From an uncultured Lachnospiraceae bacterium (GTDB lineage: Bacteria; Bacillota; Clostridia; Lachnospirales; Lachnospiraceae): a DNA stretch of 64,000 nt. Position numbers and translations under genes: made by a program. Below the pieces are notes generated by a model, which searched no databases, was not told the origin of the DNA, and worked only from the letters and a program-made list of their open reading frames with translations. The DNA lies in the NCBI GenBank assembly GCA_910579865.1, contig CAJTXA010000003.1, positions 124,001-188,000 of the forward strand, read 5' to 3'. Every line of letters begins with the position of its first letter. Within the stretch, counting starts at the first letter, position 1. Below, piece after piece: positions 16,610 to 25,483 of this stretch.

Positions 16610-17566
16610 CTATTTACGTCTTGCAGTAATGGAGACCCACTCTCCCTGTGTGATAGTCTCTACTAATTCAAAATTTACATTCTCAGTCAAAGCTGTTTCT
16701 ACAATTTGTCTTTTACTTTCAAGAATTCCAGAAGTAATAAAATATCCGCCTACTTTTATATGTTTTGCAATTTCAGTCTGCAACAGTAAAATAATATCTG
16801 CTAAAATATTCGCTACTGCAATATCGTATTTTTCAAATCCAATTTCTTGTTGTAATGCACTATCTTCTATTATATTTCCAATCCGTACTTCAAACTGTTT
16901 CTCTGAAATTTCATTTGCCAGCATATTTTCCTTTGCAGCTGAAATAGCATTGGGATCTAAATCTGTTCCTACTGCATGTTTTGCCCCAAGTTTCAGTCCA
17001 ACAATTGAAAGAATTCCACTTCCAGTTCCAACATCCAAAAGTTCCATTCCCGAATGGATATATTTTTTTAATTGCCGGATACAAAGCTGTGTTGTTTCAT
17101 GCATCCCTGTTCCAAACGCTGTTCCAGGATCAATTTGAATCAGCAATTTATCTTGATCCTTTTGGGGTATCTCCTCCCAAGTTGGCTTAATTAAGATATC
17201 CTCTACCACAAAAGGCTTAAAATACTGCTTCCAATTATTAATCCAGTCCTTATCCTCTGTTTCAGATTCTACAATCGTTCCCTCTCCAACTTCTACAATC
17301 GCTCGAAGCTGTTCTAATCCTTCTTTCACTTTTTCTAACAATTCTGAAAAATCTTTTTGTGGTTCCAGATAAAAATGTACTTTCGCTAATCCATTATCTT
17401 TGGGAAGTTCTGGTAGAATATCTACAAACATTGCCATAGTATCCTGTTTTGAAAGTGGAACATAATCTTCAATTTCAATTCCATCAATTCCTAATTCTAA
17501 CAATAAATCACTAATAAAGTCTTCCGCAACAGTAGTTGTATTAATCGTAAATCGAGTCCATTTCAT
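16610..17566 (-). CDS. prmA: Ribosomal protein L11 methyltransferase
   Basis: Class I SAM methyltransferase that modifies ribosomal protein L11. The 318-aa protein has an N-terminal substrate-recognition domain (MKWTRFTINTT... to about residue 140) and the SAM-binding motif ELLDVGTGSGILSI, with VANILADII as the catalytic-strand motif. Length and order are normal. It is directly upstream of rsmE. Confidence 0.95.
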   Translation of the reverse strand: MKWTRFTINTTTVAEDFISDLLLELGIDGIEIEDYVPLSKQDTMAMFVDILPELPKDNGLAKVHFYLEPQKDFSELLEKVKEGLEQLRAIVEVGEGTIVESETEDKDWINNWKQYFKPFVVEDILIKPTWEEIPQKDQDKLLIQIDPGTAFGTGMHETTQLCIRQLKKYIHSGMELLDVGTGSGILSIVGLKLGAKHAVGTDLDPNAISAAKENMLANEISEKQFEVRIGNIIEDSALQQEIGFEKYDIAVANILADIILLLQTEIAKHIKVGGYFITSGILESKRQIVETALTENVNFELVETITQGEWVSITARRK

Positions 17567-17666
17567 TTTTCTTTCCCTTCCCTTTTCTAAATTTATTCTA
17601 TCTAATTTTTTATATTATCACATTCCTCCTTCTAACAGCAAGCTTTTTTCCAATTATTAAGAACTT

Positions 17667-18386
17667 TTACATTGTAACTTGCTGCTTTCGTAAAAATAGC
17701 CAAGCTATTCCAACTAAAATACCAGAAGCTATCATTCCTATTCCTATCCAAAAACTCTCTCCAAATTCTATTGCAATATGAATAAACCATTTTATAAAAG
17801 CAATAAACTTTCCAGCAATTACAGAATCACTATGAGTTGATAAGATACTTGGCGTATAACATAATAACATCCATATAATCCAAATTCCCCAATATATTTT
17901 CATTCCATATCGAAGTAATAATGCCTGCATTAACATTTGAATTGCAACCATTCCAAAAATAATAAGAATGTTTCTTTTCCAGTTAAAAATCATATCTGTT
18001 TGAACTAAAAATTTCACTCTTGGAATTACAAAATAATAAATTCCCTCTTCTATTGCCCAAAGCCCTCTTACAAATCCTACCATTAGAAACATCTCTAAAA
18101 GAGAAACCAACTCATAATACCAAACAAACTGTTTTCTAGTCTGCCCCATAGAAATCGCTATATTAAACTCTCGCAAAAAATAAAAGGATTCTATAAAAAA
18201 TTTTAAAAATATTCCAATTATAAGAGCAAATAGTGATCCTGATGCAACTATTGTTGTATACGTCGTTTGTTTCTGATAAATTCCCACTCCAAGTACAATC
18301 AATAGAACAAATAGATAAATCCCTATCATAATAGAACAACCGATTAATACCTCTTTTTCTCTTCTTTTTATCTGTTTTTTTAACAT
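17667..18386 (-). CDS. ABC transporter membrane protein (YtrC/D-like)
   Basis: 239-aa integral membrane protein with six predicted hydrophobic spans and no soluble domain. Last gene of the gntR-ATPase-permease-permease set, starting 11 nt after the preceding permease. A charged N-terminus (MLKKQIKRREKEV) precedes the first span. Such permease pairs beside YtrA-type regulators often relate to cell-envelope or antibiotic stress, but the substrate here cannot be told. Confidence 0.7.
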   Translation of the reverse strand: MLKKQIKRREKEVLIGCSIMIGIYLFVLLIVLGVGIYQKQTTYTTIVASGSLFALIIGIFLKFFIESFYFLREFNIAISMGQTRKQFVWYYELVSLLEMFLMVGFVRGLWAIEEGIYYFVIPRVKFLVQTDMIFNWKRNILIIFGMVAIQMLMQALLLRYGMKIYWGIWIIWMLLCYTPSILSTHSDSVIAGKFIAFIKWFIHIAIEFGESFWIGIGMIASGILVGIAWLFLRKQQVTM

Positions 18387-18397
18387 CTTTTCACCTT

Positions 18398-19093
18398 CTA
18401 TCTTCGAACTTCATATTTTTGAATAATCCTTAATAAAACAACATTACTTCCTATGTATAGTGCAATCGCTAACCCTGATAGTCCAATTGCTTTCCATATC
18501 CAATCTTTTCTTTCCATCAAATTTATATCAAATCTTATGCCAAAGTTTACGTAAAATAAAATAAAATTTCCTCCAATTACTGCAAGCAAAACTATAACGA
18601 CTGTCGCCAAGATAAGTCCTTTCATTCCAAAACGAAAACCACACACCATTATTATCTGTCCTAATGCAATTCCAATTATTCCTCCAAATAAAGCAACAAA
18701 AATTATTACTATAAATTGTTCTAGCTTTATAGAAGACAAATAAGCAAATAAAATCAATATTGCTTCCATCTCAATTAATACTAACCAATTCATCCACTGC
18801 AACCCCCATACAGCTTCTCTCCTTTTTGAGCCAAATGACATCAATAATGGAATATAAGTTGTTCCATAAGACGCAGGAGTAATAATAGCGGAAACTATTA
18901 TTAAAATAATCTGATAAATATACATAATCTGCCACATTTCACTTTTCCATAGGCTATCCTTTCCTCCTATATAAGAAAGAAAAATTCCATAACACAGCAT
19001 CATCCCTACTGTTATTACAATATATTTTTCAGCAAGTTTACTCCAAAAAATAAAATTTCGTTTTATTGCTTGTTTATGCAGCTCTTTTTCCAT
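18398..19093 (-). CDS. ABC transporter membrane protein
   Basis: The start is placed at ATG 19093 (MEKELHKQAIKRN), immediately after the ATPase stop and behind GGAGGAAT; the longer frame to 19114 overlaps the ATPase. About 231 aa with six hydrophobic segments, similar in plan to the next permease, suggesting a heterodimeric pore. Co-translated with the ATPase. Confidence 0.72.
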   Translation of the reverse strand: MEKELHKQAIKRNFIFWSKLAEKYIVITVGMMLCYGIFLSYIGGKDSLWKSEMWQIMYIYQIILIIVSAIITPASYGTTYIPLLMSFGSKRREAVWGLQWMNWLVLIEMEAILILFAYLSSIKLEQFIVIIFVALFGGIIGIALGQIIMVCGFRFGMKGLILATVVIVLLAVIGGNFILFYVNFGIRFDINLMERKDWIWKAIGLSGLAIALYIGSNVVLLRIIQKYEVRR

Positions 19094-19095
19094 TT

Positions 19096-19971
19096 TTATT
19101 CCTCCATTCCACATAAAGAAATAAATATACTTTGCAGATTCAAAGGCTGAATCGTTACATCATATTCTTTAGGTAACTCTTCTTTCCCTTTCAAAAAAAT
19201 AGTTACACTTTTCCTTCTTCCAATCTGTTCTTCATGATATTTCTTATAGCCGTTTGTCATCTGATCCACCACTTCAGAAAGTCCACTAATCCGAAAAGCC
19301 CTAGAAAGTAGTTCTTGTGTATTTTCTTTTAAAAGCAATTCTCCTTTCTTAATCACAATCACTTCTTCAAATAAGTCGGAAGCCTCTTCAATAATATGTG
19401 TAGAAATAACAAACGTTCGACCTGTTTCCATATATTCCTCTAAAAGCCTTTTATAAAAATACTCTCGTATCACAATATCTAGTCCTGCTACTGGTTCATC
19501 TAAAAAAGTAAAATCTGCTTTGCTGGCAAGTGCCACAATAATAGTGACCATAGACAGCATCCCTTTTGAAAGTTTTGAAATTTTTTGTTTGATATTTAGC
19601 TCAAATTTTTCAACTAAATCCTGTGCCATTTTTTTATCCCAATTTGGATAATAATACGATGCAATGTTTAAATATTCCTTTATCTTCATGTTATTCCCAT
19701 TATTACCAATTAAATTTGGTGATAATTCTCTAGAAAAACAAATATGGTTTAATGCATGTTGATTTTCCCAAATCGCTTCTCCATTCCATGTTACTGTTCC
19801 AGAAGAAAGTGGATTTTGAGAAGATAAAATCGATAATAAAGTTGTCTTTCCTGCTCCATTTCTCCCAATTAGACCATAGATTTTTCCTTTTTCTAAAGTT
19901 AAATCAATCTCTTTTAACACTTGCTTTGTACCATACTGCTTACATACTTTACTACATACAATTGTTTCCAT
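19096..19971 (-). CDS. ABC transporter ATP-binding protein
   Basis: The start is ATG 19971 (METIVCSKVCKQYG), two bases after the gntR stop with GAGAGAGGGA ahead; the frame upstream to 20010 is not needed. 291 aa with Walker A GRNGAGKTT, signature LSKGMLSMV, Walker B DFTFLDEPVAGLD and switch STHIIEEA. The signature is the LSKGM variant common in this export subfamily. The roughly 80-residue C-terminal extension may contact the permeases. Co-transcribed with its repressor and two permeases. Confidence 0.92.
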   Translation of the reverse strand: METIVCSKVCKQYGTKQVLKEIDLTLEKGKIYGLIGRNGAGKTTLLSILSSQNPLSSGTVTWNGEAIWENQHALNHICFSRELSPNLIGNNGNNMKIKEYLNIASYYYPNWDKKMAQDLVEKFELNIKQKISKLSKGMLSMVTIIVALASKADFTFLDEPVAGLDIVIREYFYKRLLEEYMETGRTFVISTHIIEEASDLFEEVIVIKKGELLLKENTQELLSRAFRISGLSEVVDQMTNGYKKYHEEQIGRRKSVTIFLKGKEELPKEYDVTIQPLNLQSIFISLCGMEE

Positions 19972-19972
19972 T

Positions 19973-20365
19973 CTATCCCTCTCTCCTTTTTGAACTTTGT
20001 TTTTCTTCACCCAAACGAATCATTTGAATCACCTGTTCTTTATCTAATCCAATACTTGCCGCTTCATGCAGTAATTTTTTAATAAAATCATTGTAAAAGG
20101 CTTCCTTTCGCCGTTTTAAAATTTGTTCTTTCGCTCCTGCTGCTACAAACATACCAATTCCTCTTTTCTTATATAAAATACCAGAATCTACTAAAACATT
20201 AATTCCTTTCGCCGCAGTAGCGGGATTAATTGCATAAATCTTTGCTAATTCATTTGTACTAGGAACTCGTTCCTCTTCTAGAAGAATATCTCTAAGAATA
20301 TCCGTTTCTATCATTTCACTAATCTGTAAATAGATTGATTTTTCCTGTGTCAATATTCCATTCAT
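19973..20365 (-). CDS. GntR-family (YtrA type) transcriptional regulator
   Basis: 130 aa, with a winged helix-turn-helix at about residues 10-75 (ERVPSTNELAKIYAINPATAAKGINVLVDSGILYKK, shown in part) and only a short C-terminal dimerisation helix, as in YtrA-type regulators. Start ATG 20365 behind AAAGGAG. These proteins usually repress their own ABC-transporter operon. The inverted repeat overlapping the promoter upstream fits autoregulation. The inducer is unknown. Confidence 0.9.
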   Translation of the reverse strand: MNGILTQEKSIYLQISEMIETDILRDILLEEERVPSTNELAKIYAINPATAAKGINVLVDSGILYKKRGIGMFVAAGAKEQILKRRKEAFYNDFIKKLLHEAASIGLDKEQVIQMIRLGEEKQSSKRREG

Positions 20366-20415
20366 CCATATTTTCTCCTTTCTCCAATCCTAATTTTATC
20401 TTCCTTTGTCCATTA

Positions 20416-20472
20416 GTTAATTGGTTCATTACTTATATAATTAACCTTAGCATCAAACTATTCATTTGTCAA
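20416..20472 (-). promoter_or_regulatory. Promoter and inverted-repeat operator of the gntR-ABC operon
   Basis: Minus-strand consensus -35 TTGACA (20472-20467), 17-bp spacer, weak -10 TAAGGT (20449-20444). Arms GTTAATT (20416-20422) and AATTAAC (20439-20445) form a dyad that touches the -10 and covers the start region. This is a good place for the operon's own GntR protein to bind. Confidence 0.6.
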
Positions 20473-20493
20473 GAATTTTTTATTTAAAGCAGC

Positions 20494-20528
20494 AAAAAGA
20501 ACTGTAACACACTGCTACAGTCCTTTTT
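20494..20528 (-). terminator. Terminator after the pectin methylesterase gene
   Basis: The stem is formed by AAAAAGAACTGTA (20494-20506) and TACAGTCCTTTTT (20516-20528), with G-U pairs on the RNA. T-runs on both sides suggest bidirectional use. Confidence 0.7.
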
Positions 20529-20551
20529 TCTTTCCACTTTAATTGTATAAA

Positions 20552-23500
20552 CTAATGAATCCAGGCTCCAGAAGCATCTACATTATAACCATCTGGTGTT
20601 ACTGTATTTACTGCCATTTCTCCAGAAGCATACATATAATACCATTTTCCATCTGCTGTTCTTTGCCAACCTGTCTTCATTGCTCCACTCACTTTATCTA
20701 ATAAGTACCACTTACCTCCACGCATTTGCCAGCCTGTCTTCATATCTCCATTTACACTATCTAACAAATACCACTTGCCGCCTCGGTTCTGCCAACCAGT
20801 TTTCATATCTCCATTGGTTTCATCTAATAAATACCATTTACCTCCACGCATCTGCCAGCCATTTTTCATATCTCCATTTTGACTATCTAATAAGTACCAC
20901 TTGCCATCTAAAGTTTTCAACCAGCCTGTTTCCATCTTTTTATTTTGCTGATTCAAATAATACCACTTATCTTTCGTTTTCAGCCAGCCACTTACCGCTT
21001 TATGATCCGAACCAAAGTAATACCAAACTCCATCAACACTTTGCCATTTTTCTTTTGAAAGTGTACCATCTTTCTCAAAAAATACGATCTCTTGTTTACT
21101 AGAAATGACCAACTTTCCTTCTCTACTCTCTATTACATCTTCAATTACAGTTGTAGTTCCCAAAGCAGCTTCTACTTTACTTTGTTCACTATAAGTTAGA
21201 GCCGATTCCTCCTCATAGGAGTCATCATCGTCGTCATCATTATCGTCATCATAAGATGGACGATTTGGTCGACTTGGTTTCTCTGGCTTAGTTGGTTCCT
21301 CTGGGTCGCTTGGATCGGTTGGTTTGGTCGGTTCCTCTGGATCGCTTGGATCGGTTGGCTTAATTGGTTCCTCTGGATCACTTGGATCGGTTGGTTTGGT
21401 TGGTTCCTCTGGATCACTTGGATCGGTTGGTTTGGTTGGTTCCTCTGGATCGCTTGGATCACTTGGTTTGGTCGATTCCTCTGGATCACTTGGATCGGTT
21501 GGTTTAGTTGGTTCTTCTGATTCATCTGAAAGAATTAAAATTATTTTTATCGTTACATAAACATCTTCAAACTCTTCCAACATTCCTGTCAATATCAATT
21601 CTGTTTCTTTTGTATAAATTTCTTTTAACTTTGAATCATCCCATACCACAAATGAATCCTTCTCTTCACCAGATGCACAAGTTACTGCTGCACTGGTTGG
21701 AACTTTTGCAAGAATTTTATCTTTACTAATTCCATCTTTTGTAATCTCTATGGTCAAATCCTCAAATTTCTCTACTGATACCACTTCTGATTTTTTCTCT
21801 TCATAATAATATGGCACCCAACCTGCAAAATAATCTTCTGCCTGAATTTCTGCTGCCTCTTCTGCACTTATTACAGTATCTTTTACTCGTTTTGAAGTAT
21901 CTACTGGTGTACCATCTTGTAGTGTAGTATTATATTCACGGAAAAAAGAATTTTCTGCCTTTCCACCACTCATATCCGACCATCCAGCAGCACGAATCAT
22001 ATTCTCTGACTCCAAAACAGTATTTAAAAATACCACTTGTGCTCCTTCTCTCCATGGACGTCCAAAACAGCCTTCTCCTACTTGCAATTCTTTATTTGAA
22101 GTTACTGTACAATCTAAGAATAGACATCCCTTAGGAGCTTGATTTTGCACAGCCGTAATATATCCACCTGCTGGCTGATCCTTATATCCATACCATTGTA
22201 ATTCACAACGGTCAAATACAGCATCTCCATCTCCAAAAATATAATCTGTATTTCCAGAAATAAAGCACTCTTTAAAATAAGTATGTGTCTTTAACTGAAT
22301 AAATAAAGTGTCCTGACTTCCTAAAATTGTACAATTCTTAAATTCAGCACGATCAGCATCAACTGCCAACGCACAAGCTCTTTCTGTTGCCGATTTAGTT
22401 GTAACATCTAAACCTTCTTCACGCAATACCCGAATTGCTTCTTTCATATCCGGCTGTGCACCATCTTCTATCTCTTCCTTTGTCATATAACGATTAAAAG
22501 AAGTTTCAAATACAATATTTTCTGCTCTAAAATCAGTCGCTCTTGATTTTATATAGACGGAAGCACCCCATTTATTAACACTGTTTTGAGAATATTTATC
22601 AAATGCAAGGTTTTCATTGTAATATCCATCTTCTCCTGCACTATAATATTTATAACCCACTCCATAATACCAGGTCAAAACTACTTCCTGAGTTGGATTA
22701 TCATTTACAAAGGTAAGATATGGTGTTTCAACTATTACCTGCTCCCGATAAACACCCGGATAAATATGAACTGTAATTCGTTCTGCTTCACTAGATGGAT
22801 TCATTGCAGCACATGCTTTTACAGCTTCTCTTACTGTGGAATAACAATAAGCACCTTCCTCTAACATACTGCTTGGATAACCCACATAAATATCAGGTAC
22901 CAAAGCAAGTTCTTCTTTTGCAGTAGAAACATAATACAAATCTTTTTCTGTTGGAGCATGATTGACTACAATATGAGCTATCATAGTATAACCATTTACA
23001 GGAGCGATAATTTCATAATCACCATCTCTTAAATTCCCACTATAGCCATCTGCTGTTACTGTTCCAGTATAACTATAATCATCTTCTAAATTTACAAATG
23101 TAACCTGTGTCACTTTCGCATCTGCTTCTAATCCTATAAATTTTCCAGATACAGGATACTCTGATTTTGTCTTTACAGCAATATTTTTTGTAGTATCACT
23201 GGTTAATGTTACTACTATATCTTCTGTTAATTCATAATCATTTGCTCCTGTCATGGTAAGCTGATACTCTACTCCATTCTCTAATTCCGCTACATATGTC
23301 CAATCTTTTGCAATTTCAAGAAGGACATCTTCTTTTAATAAATTTGGATTCGTACAAGACAAAATCATTTTTAAATTTGACGAATCAAAATCATTTGCAA
23401 AACCAGAAATCTTACCAGACAATACAGATAAACTTTTTGCTTCCACTACTAGCGAAATATTTTCTAATATGGTTGTTGTCGTTGTAATACCTTTAGAATT

Positions 23501-25252
23501 ATCTGTAAATCCATATCCTTTTGCACCAGTTAAAATTGCAGTTAAGGTTGTATTTGCAGGAACTAATGCCGCAAACGTTCCATCCTGATAAACAGTAGCA
23601 TTGATTCGCTTTCCAGAACTTTTATCTTCTAATATTATCTGATAATCAGTAAGATTATTACCCGCAAGATCAATCGTTCCTTTTATTAAAACATCTGGTG
23701 TTCGAGTAACACGTAAAAATCTAGGCTTTCCAGCACCATTGTTTAAATATAATTTATAAGTTCCAGCATATTCTGCTATAAATTCTTGTTTTGTATATTC
23801 TTTTGTAATTAACGTAACAACGTCATCTTGTTCTCCTTCACTGCCCTGATAGAGGAAATGCAAATCCATATCTGCATTTTCTACCATCATATAAGCAGTA
23901 ATTACATCACCTGGAAGTACATTTTTAATTTCTACACATCGACCTCCTACTCCATCACTAGAACCTACGCCTGCTGCATAATAAGCACCCAAACTAATAT
24001 ATCCATCTTTAAAGTCATATTTATATTTGTCACTCTTATTATCTGCACTATTGATTCCGCCAGTTGAATTATCTGCACTATTGTAATAGATACGATCACT
24101 ATCTTGATGAATCCATGTCAAATCTCCAAACTCATACTGTCCTGCTTTTTCAAAAATTCCTTTCGATTTAAACAAAGATGCATCTAAATTATCATAAAAA
24201 TCTTTCGTAATATAATTAGTATACTTTGTGCTATCTGCTTCTTCTACACCACCAAAATCCCATACATCTACTTTTCTATTTTCTATATAAGATTGAATTG
24301 GATCATAGCCCTCTGTACAAGTTACTTTAATATTCTTTATCCAAGCACCATTTCCTGCCATCACTAAGGTAATGATACCATCTTTTACTACACCACCAAA
24401 ATTTAATACTTTATCACCACTTAACGATTCTGATTCTTTTCCATCTACACATACAGTTGCACCAGAATAGAAATATCCAGTTACTGTTAATTGATAACTT
24501 CCAATAGCTGGAATGGTAACAGTCGTAATTGGTTCAAATTGCGTGCAGCTGCTTCCTGCATTAAATTTTACTCCATTTCCACTTTGTGTTGCATCAATTG
24601 TCATATTCTGAAATTGAAAAACATCTTTTCGTGCTGTTTCATCTGTATAAGAACCACTAGAACCATCAAATTTCCATTCTCGCTCTCCATAAAGCTCTTC
24701 TGAGCTAATTGGTTTTTCACAAATTACAGAAATAGACTTTACCCATATCCCATTATTTGCTGTATTTAATGTGATTGTTCCATCTTTTGTCTCCCCTTTA
24801 AATGTCAATGTTGCATCTCCATTTTGTGGTTCTGACTCCTTTCCATCTACTGTTACTGTAGCATTTGGCCAAAACTTTGCTGTAATAGAAAGGGTATAAT
24901 TTCCAATCGCTGGAATGGTAACAGTTGTAACTGGCTCAAACTGCGTGCAGCTACTTCCTGCATTAAATTTTACTCCATTTCCACTTTGTGTTGCATCAAT
25001 TGTCATATTCTGAAATTGAAAAACGTCTTTTCGTGCTGTTTCATCTATATAAGAACCATCTGTTCCATCAAATTTCCATATACGGGTTCCATAAAGTGCT
25101 TCTTCTGCTTCTGTTCCAATTATATATGGTATCGTTTCTTCCTTTGGTATATCAATATAAGCCTGAGCTGATAAAGTAGAAGAAGCCATTACTAACACTG
25201 CCATTGCACTGGCAAGTATTTTTTTTGATTTATTAATGAAATGTTTTAACAT
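20552..25252 (-). CDS. Secreted pectin methylesterase with cell-wall-binding repeats
   Basis: Removes methyl groups from homogalacturonan (CE8 family). Modules in order: signal peptide ending at AQA-YID (residue 31); two near-identical 134-residue beta-rich repeats (about 53-315) that look like carbohydrate-binding or adhesion modules; a further carbohydrate-binding-like segment and Ig-like domains; the pectinesterase beta-helix at about 790-1120 with GSQDTLF, GNTDYIFGDG and GRPW; an Ig-like domain; a 12-residue repeat linker rich in Pro/Glu/Asp/Thr; an Asp run; and C-terminal choline-binding-type repeats (GKWYLLD...GDMKTGW). No LPxTG motif, so anchoring is probably non-covalent. Start ATG 25252 behind AAGGAAGG. 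It pairs with the pectate lyase upstream: de-esterified pectin is the lyase's substrate. Confidence 0.9.
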   Translation of the reverse strand: MLKHFINKSKKILASAMAVLVMASSTLSAQAYIDIPKEETIPYIIGTEAEEALYGTRIWKFDGTDGSYIDETARKDVFQFQNMTIDATQSGNGVKFNAGSSCTQFEPVTTVTIPAIGNYTLSITAKFWPNATVTVDGKESEPQNGDATLTFKGETKDGTITLNTANNGIWVKSISVICEKPISSEELYGEREWKFDGSSGSYTDETARKDVFQFQNMTIDATQSGNGVKFNAGSSCTQFEPITTVTIPAIGSYQLTVTGYFYSGATVCVDGKESESLSGDKVLNFGGVVKDGIITLVMAGNGAWIKNIKVTCTEGYDPIQSYIENRKVDVWDFGGVEEADSTKYTNYITKDFYDNLDASLFKSKGIFEKAGQYEFGDLTWIHQDSDRIYYNSADNSTGGINSADNKSDKYKYDFKDGYISLGAYYAAGVGSSDGVGGRCVEIKNVLPGDVITAYMMVENADMDLHFLYQGSEGEQDDVVTLITKEYTKQEFIAEYAGTYKLYLNNGAGKPRFLRVTRTPDVLIKGTIDLAGNNLTDYQIILEDKSSGKRINATVYQDGTFAALVPANTTLTAILTGAKGYGFTDNSKGITTTTTILENISLVVEAKSLSVLSGKISGFANDFDSSNLKMILSCTNPNLLKEDVLLEIAKDWTYVAELENGVEYQLTMTGANDYELTEDIVVTLTSDTTKNIAVKTKSEYPVSGKFIGLEADAKVTQVTFVNLEDDYSYTGTVTADGYSGNLRDGDYEIIAPVNGYTMIAHIVVNHAPTEKDLYYVSTAKEELALVPDIYVGYPSSMLEEGAYCYSTVREAVKACAAMNPSSEAERITVHIYPGVYREQVIVETPYLTFVNDNPTQEVVLTWYYGVGYKYYSAGEDGYYNENLAFDKYSQNSVNKWGASVYIKSRATDFRAENIVFETSFNRYMTKEEIEDGAQPDMKEAIRVLREEGLDVTTKSATERACALAVDADRAEFKNCTILGSQDTLFIQLKTHTYFKECFISGNTDYIFGDGDAVFDRCELQWYGYKDQPAGGYITAVQNQAPKGCLFLDCTVTSNKELQVGEGCFGRPWREGAQVVFLNTVLESENMIRAAGWSDMSGGKAENSFFREYNTTLQDGTPVDTSKRVKDTVISAEEAAEIQAEDYFAGWVPYYYEEKKSEVVSVEKFEDLTIEITKDGISKDKILAKVPTSAAVTCASGEEKDSFVVWDDSKLKEIYTKETELILTGMLEEFEDVYVTIKIILILSDESEEPTKPTDPSDPEESTKPSDPSDPEEPTKPTDPSDPEEPTKPTDPSDPEEPIKPTDPSDPEEPTKPTDPSDPEEPTKPEKPSRPNRPSYDDDNDDDDDDSYEEESALTYSEQSKVEAALGTTTVIEDVIESREGKLVISSKQEIVFFEKDGTLSKEKWQSVDGVWYYFGSDHKAVSGWLKTKDKWYYLNQQNKKMETGWLKTLDGKWYLLDSQNGDMKNGWQMRGGKWYLLDETNGDMKTGWQNRGGKWYLLDSVNGDMKTGWQMRGGKWYLLDKVSGAMKTGWQRTADGKWYYMYASGEMAVNTVTPDGYNVDASGAWIH
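21270..21520 (-). repeat. 36-bp coding repeat (SDPEEPTKPTDP linker)
   Basis: About six tandem copies encode the 12-residue unit SDPEEPTKPTDP with small changes (STKPSDP, PIKPTDP). This flexible linker separates the catalytic part from the wall-binding repeats. Copy number is likely to vary by slippage or recombination. Confidence 0.85.
24500..25100 (-). repeat. Internal duplication of a 134-codon module
   Basis: Two copies offset by 402 bp (for example GCGTGCAG at 24541 and 24943). Runs of more than 80 bp are almost identical at DNA level, which indicates a recent or gene-converted duplication of the N-terminal module. Confidence 0.85.
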
Positions 25253-25483
25253 ATGCTACCTTCCTTTTTCAACAGAAAAAGCTCTGTTTATCGATAGCTA
25301 TTTATCAGCAAATCTTAAAATTTCTATTAAATTATATAAAGCTTAAAGGAGTATTGAAAATCATAGTTTGTTACAAAAATTTTAAAAATTTTATATCTAT
25401 AAACAGAGCTTACCAAATTATAAGTATAAACGAGCAAATGGCTTCTTTTATTTGCGTCGTTATCCTGTCAACAATCTATTATC

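Noticed and set aside
21196..21560. Long open frames on both strands over the linker repeats, and a CRISPR-like look
   Set aside because: The repeats are contiguous 36-bp coding units without unique spacers and translate to a Pro/Asp/Glu/Thr linker inside the methylesterase. The other frames are shadows of the repeat.
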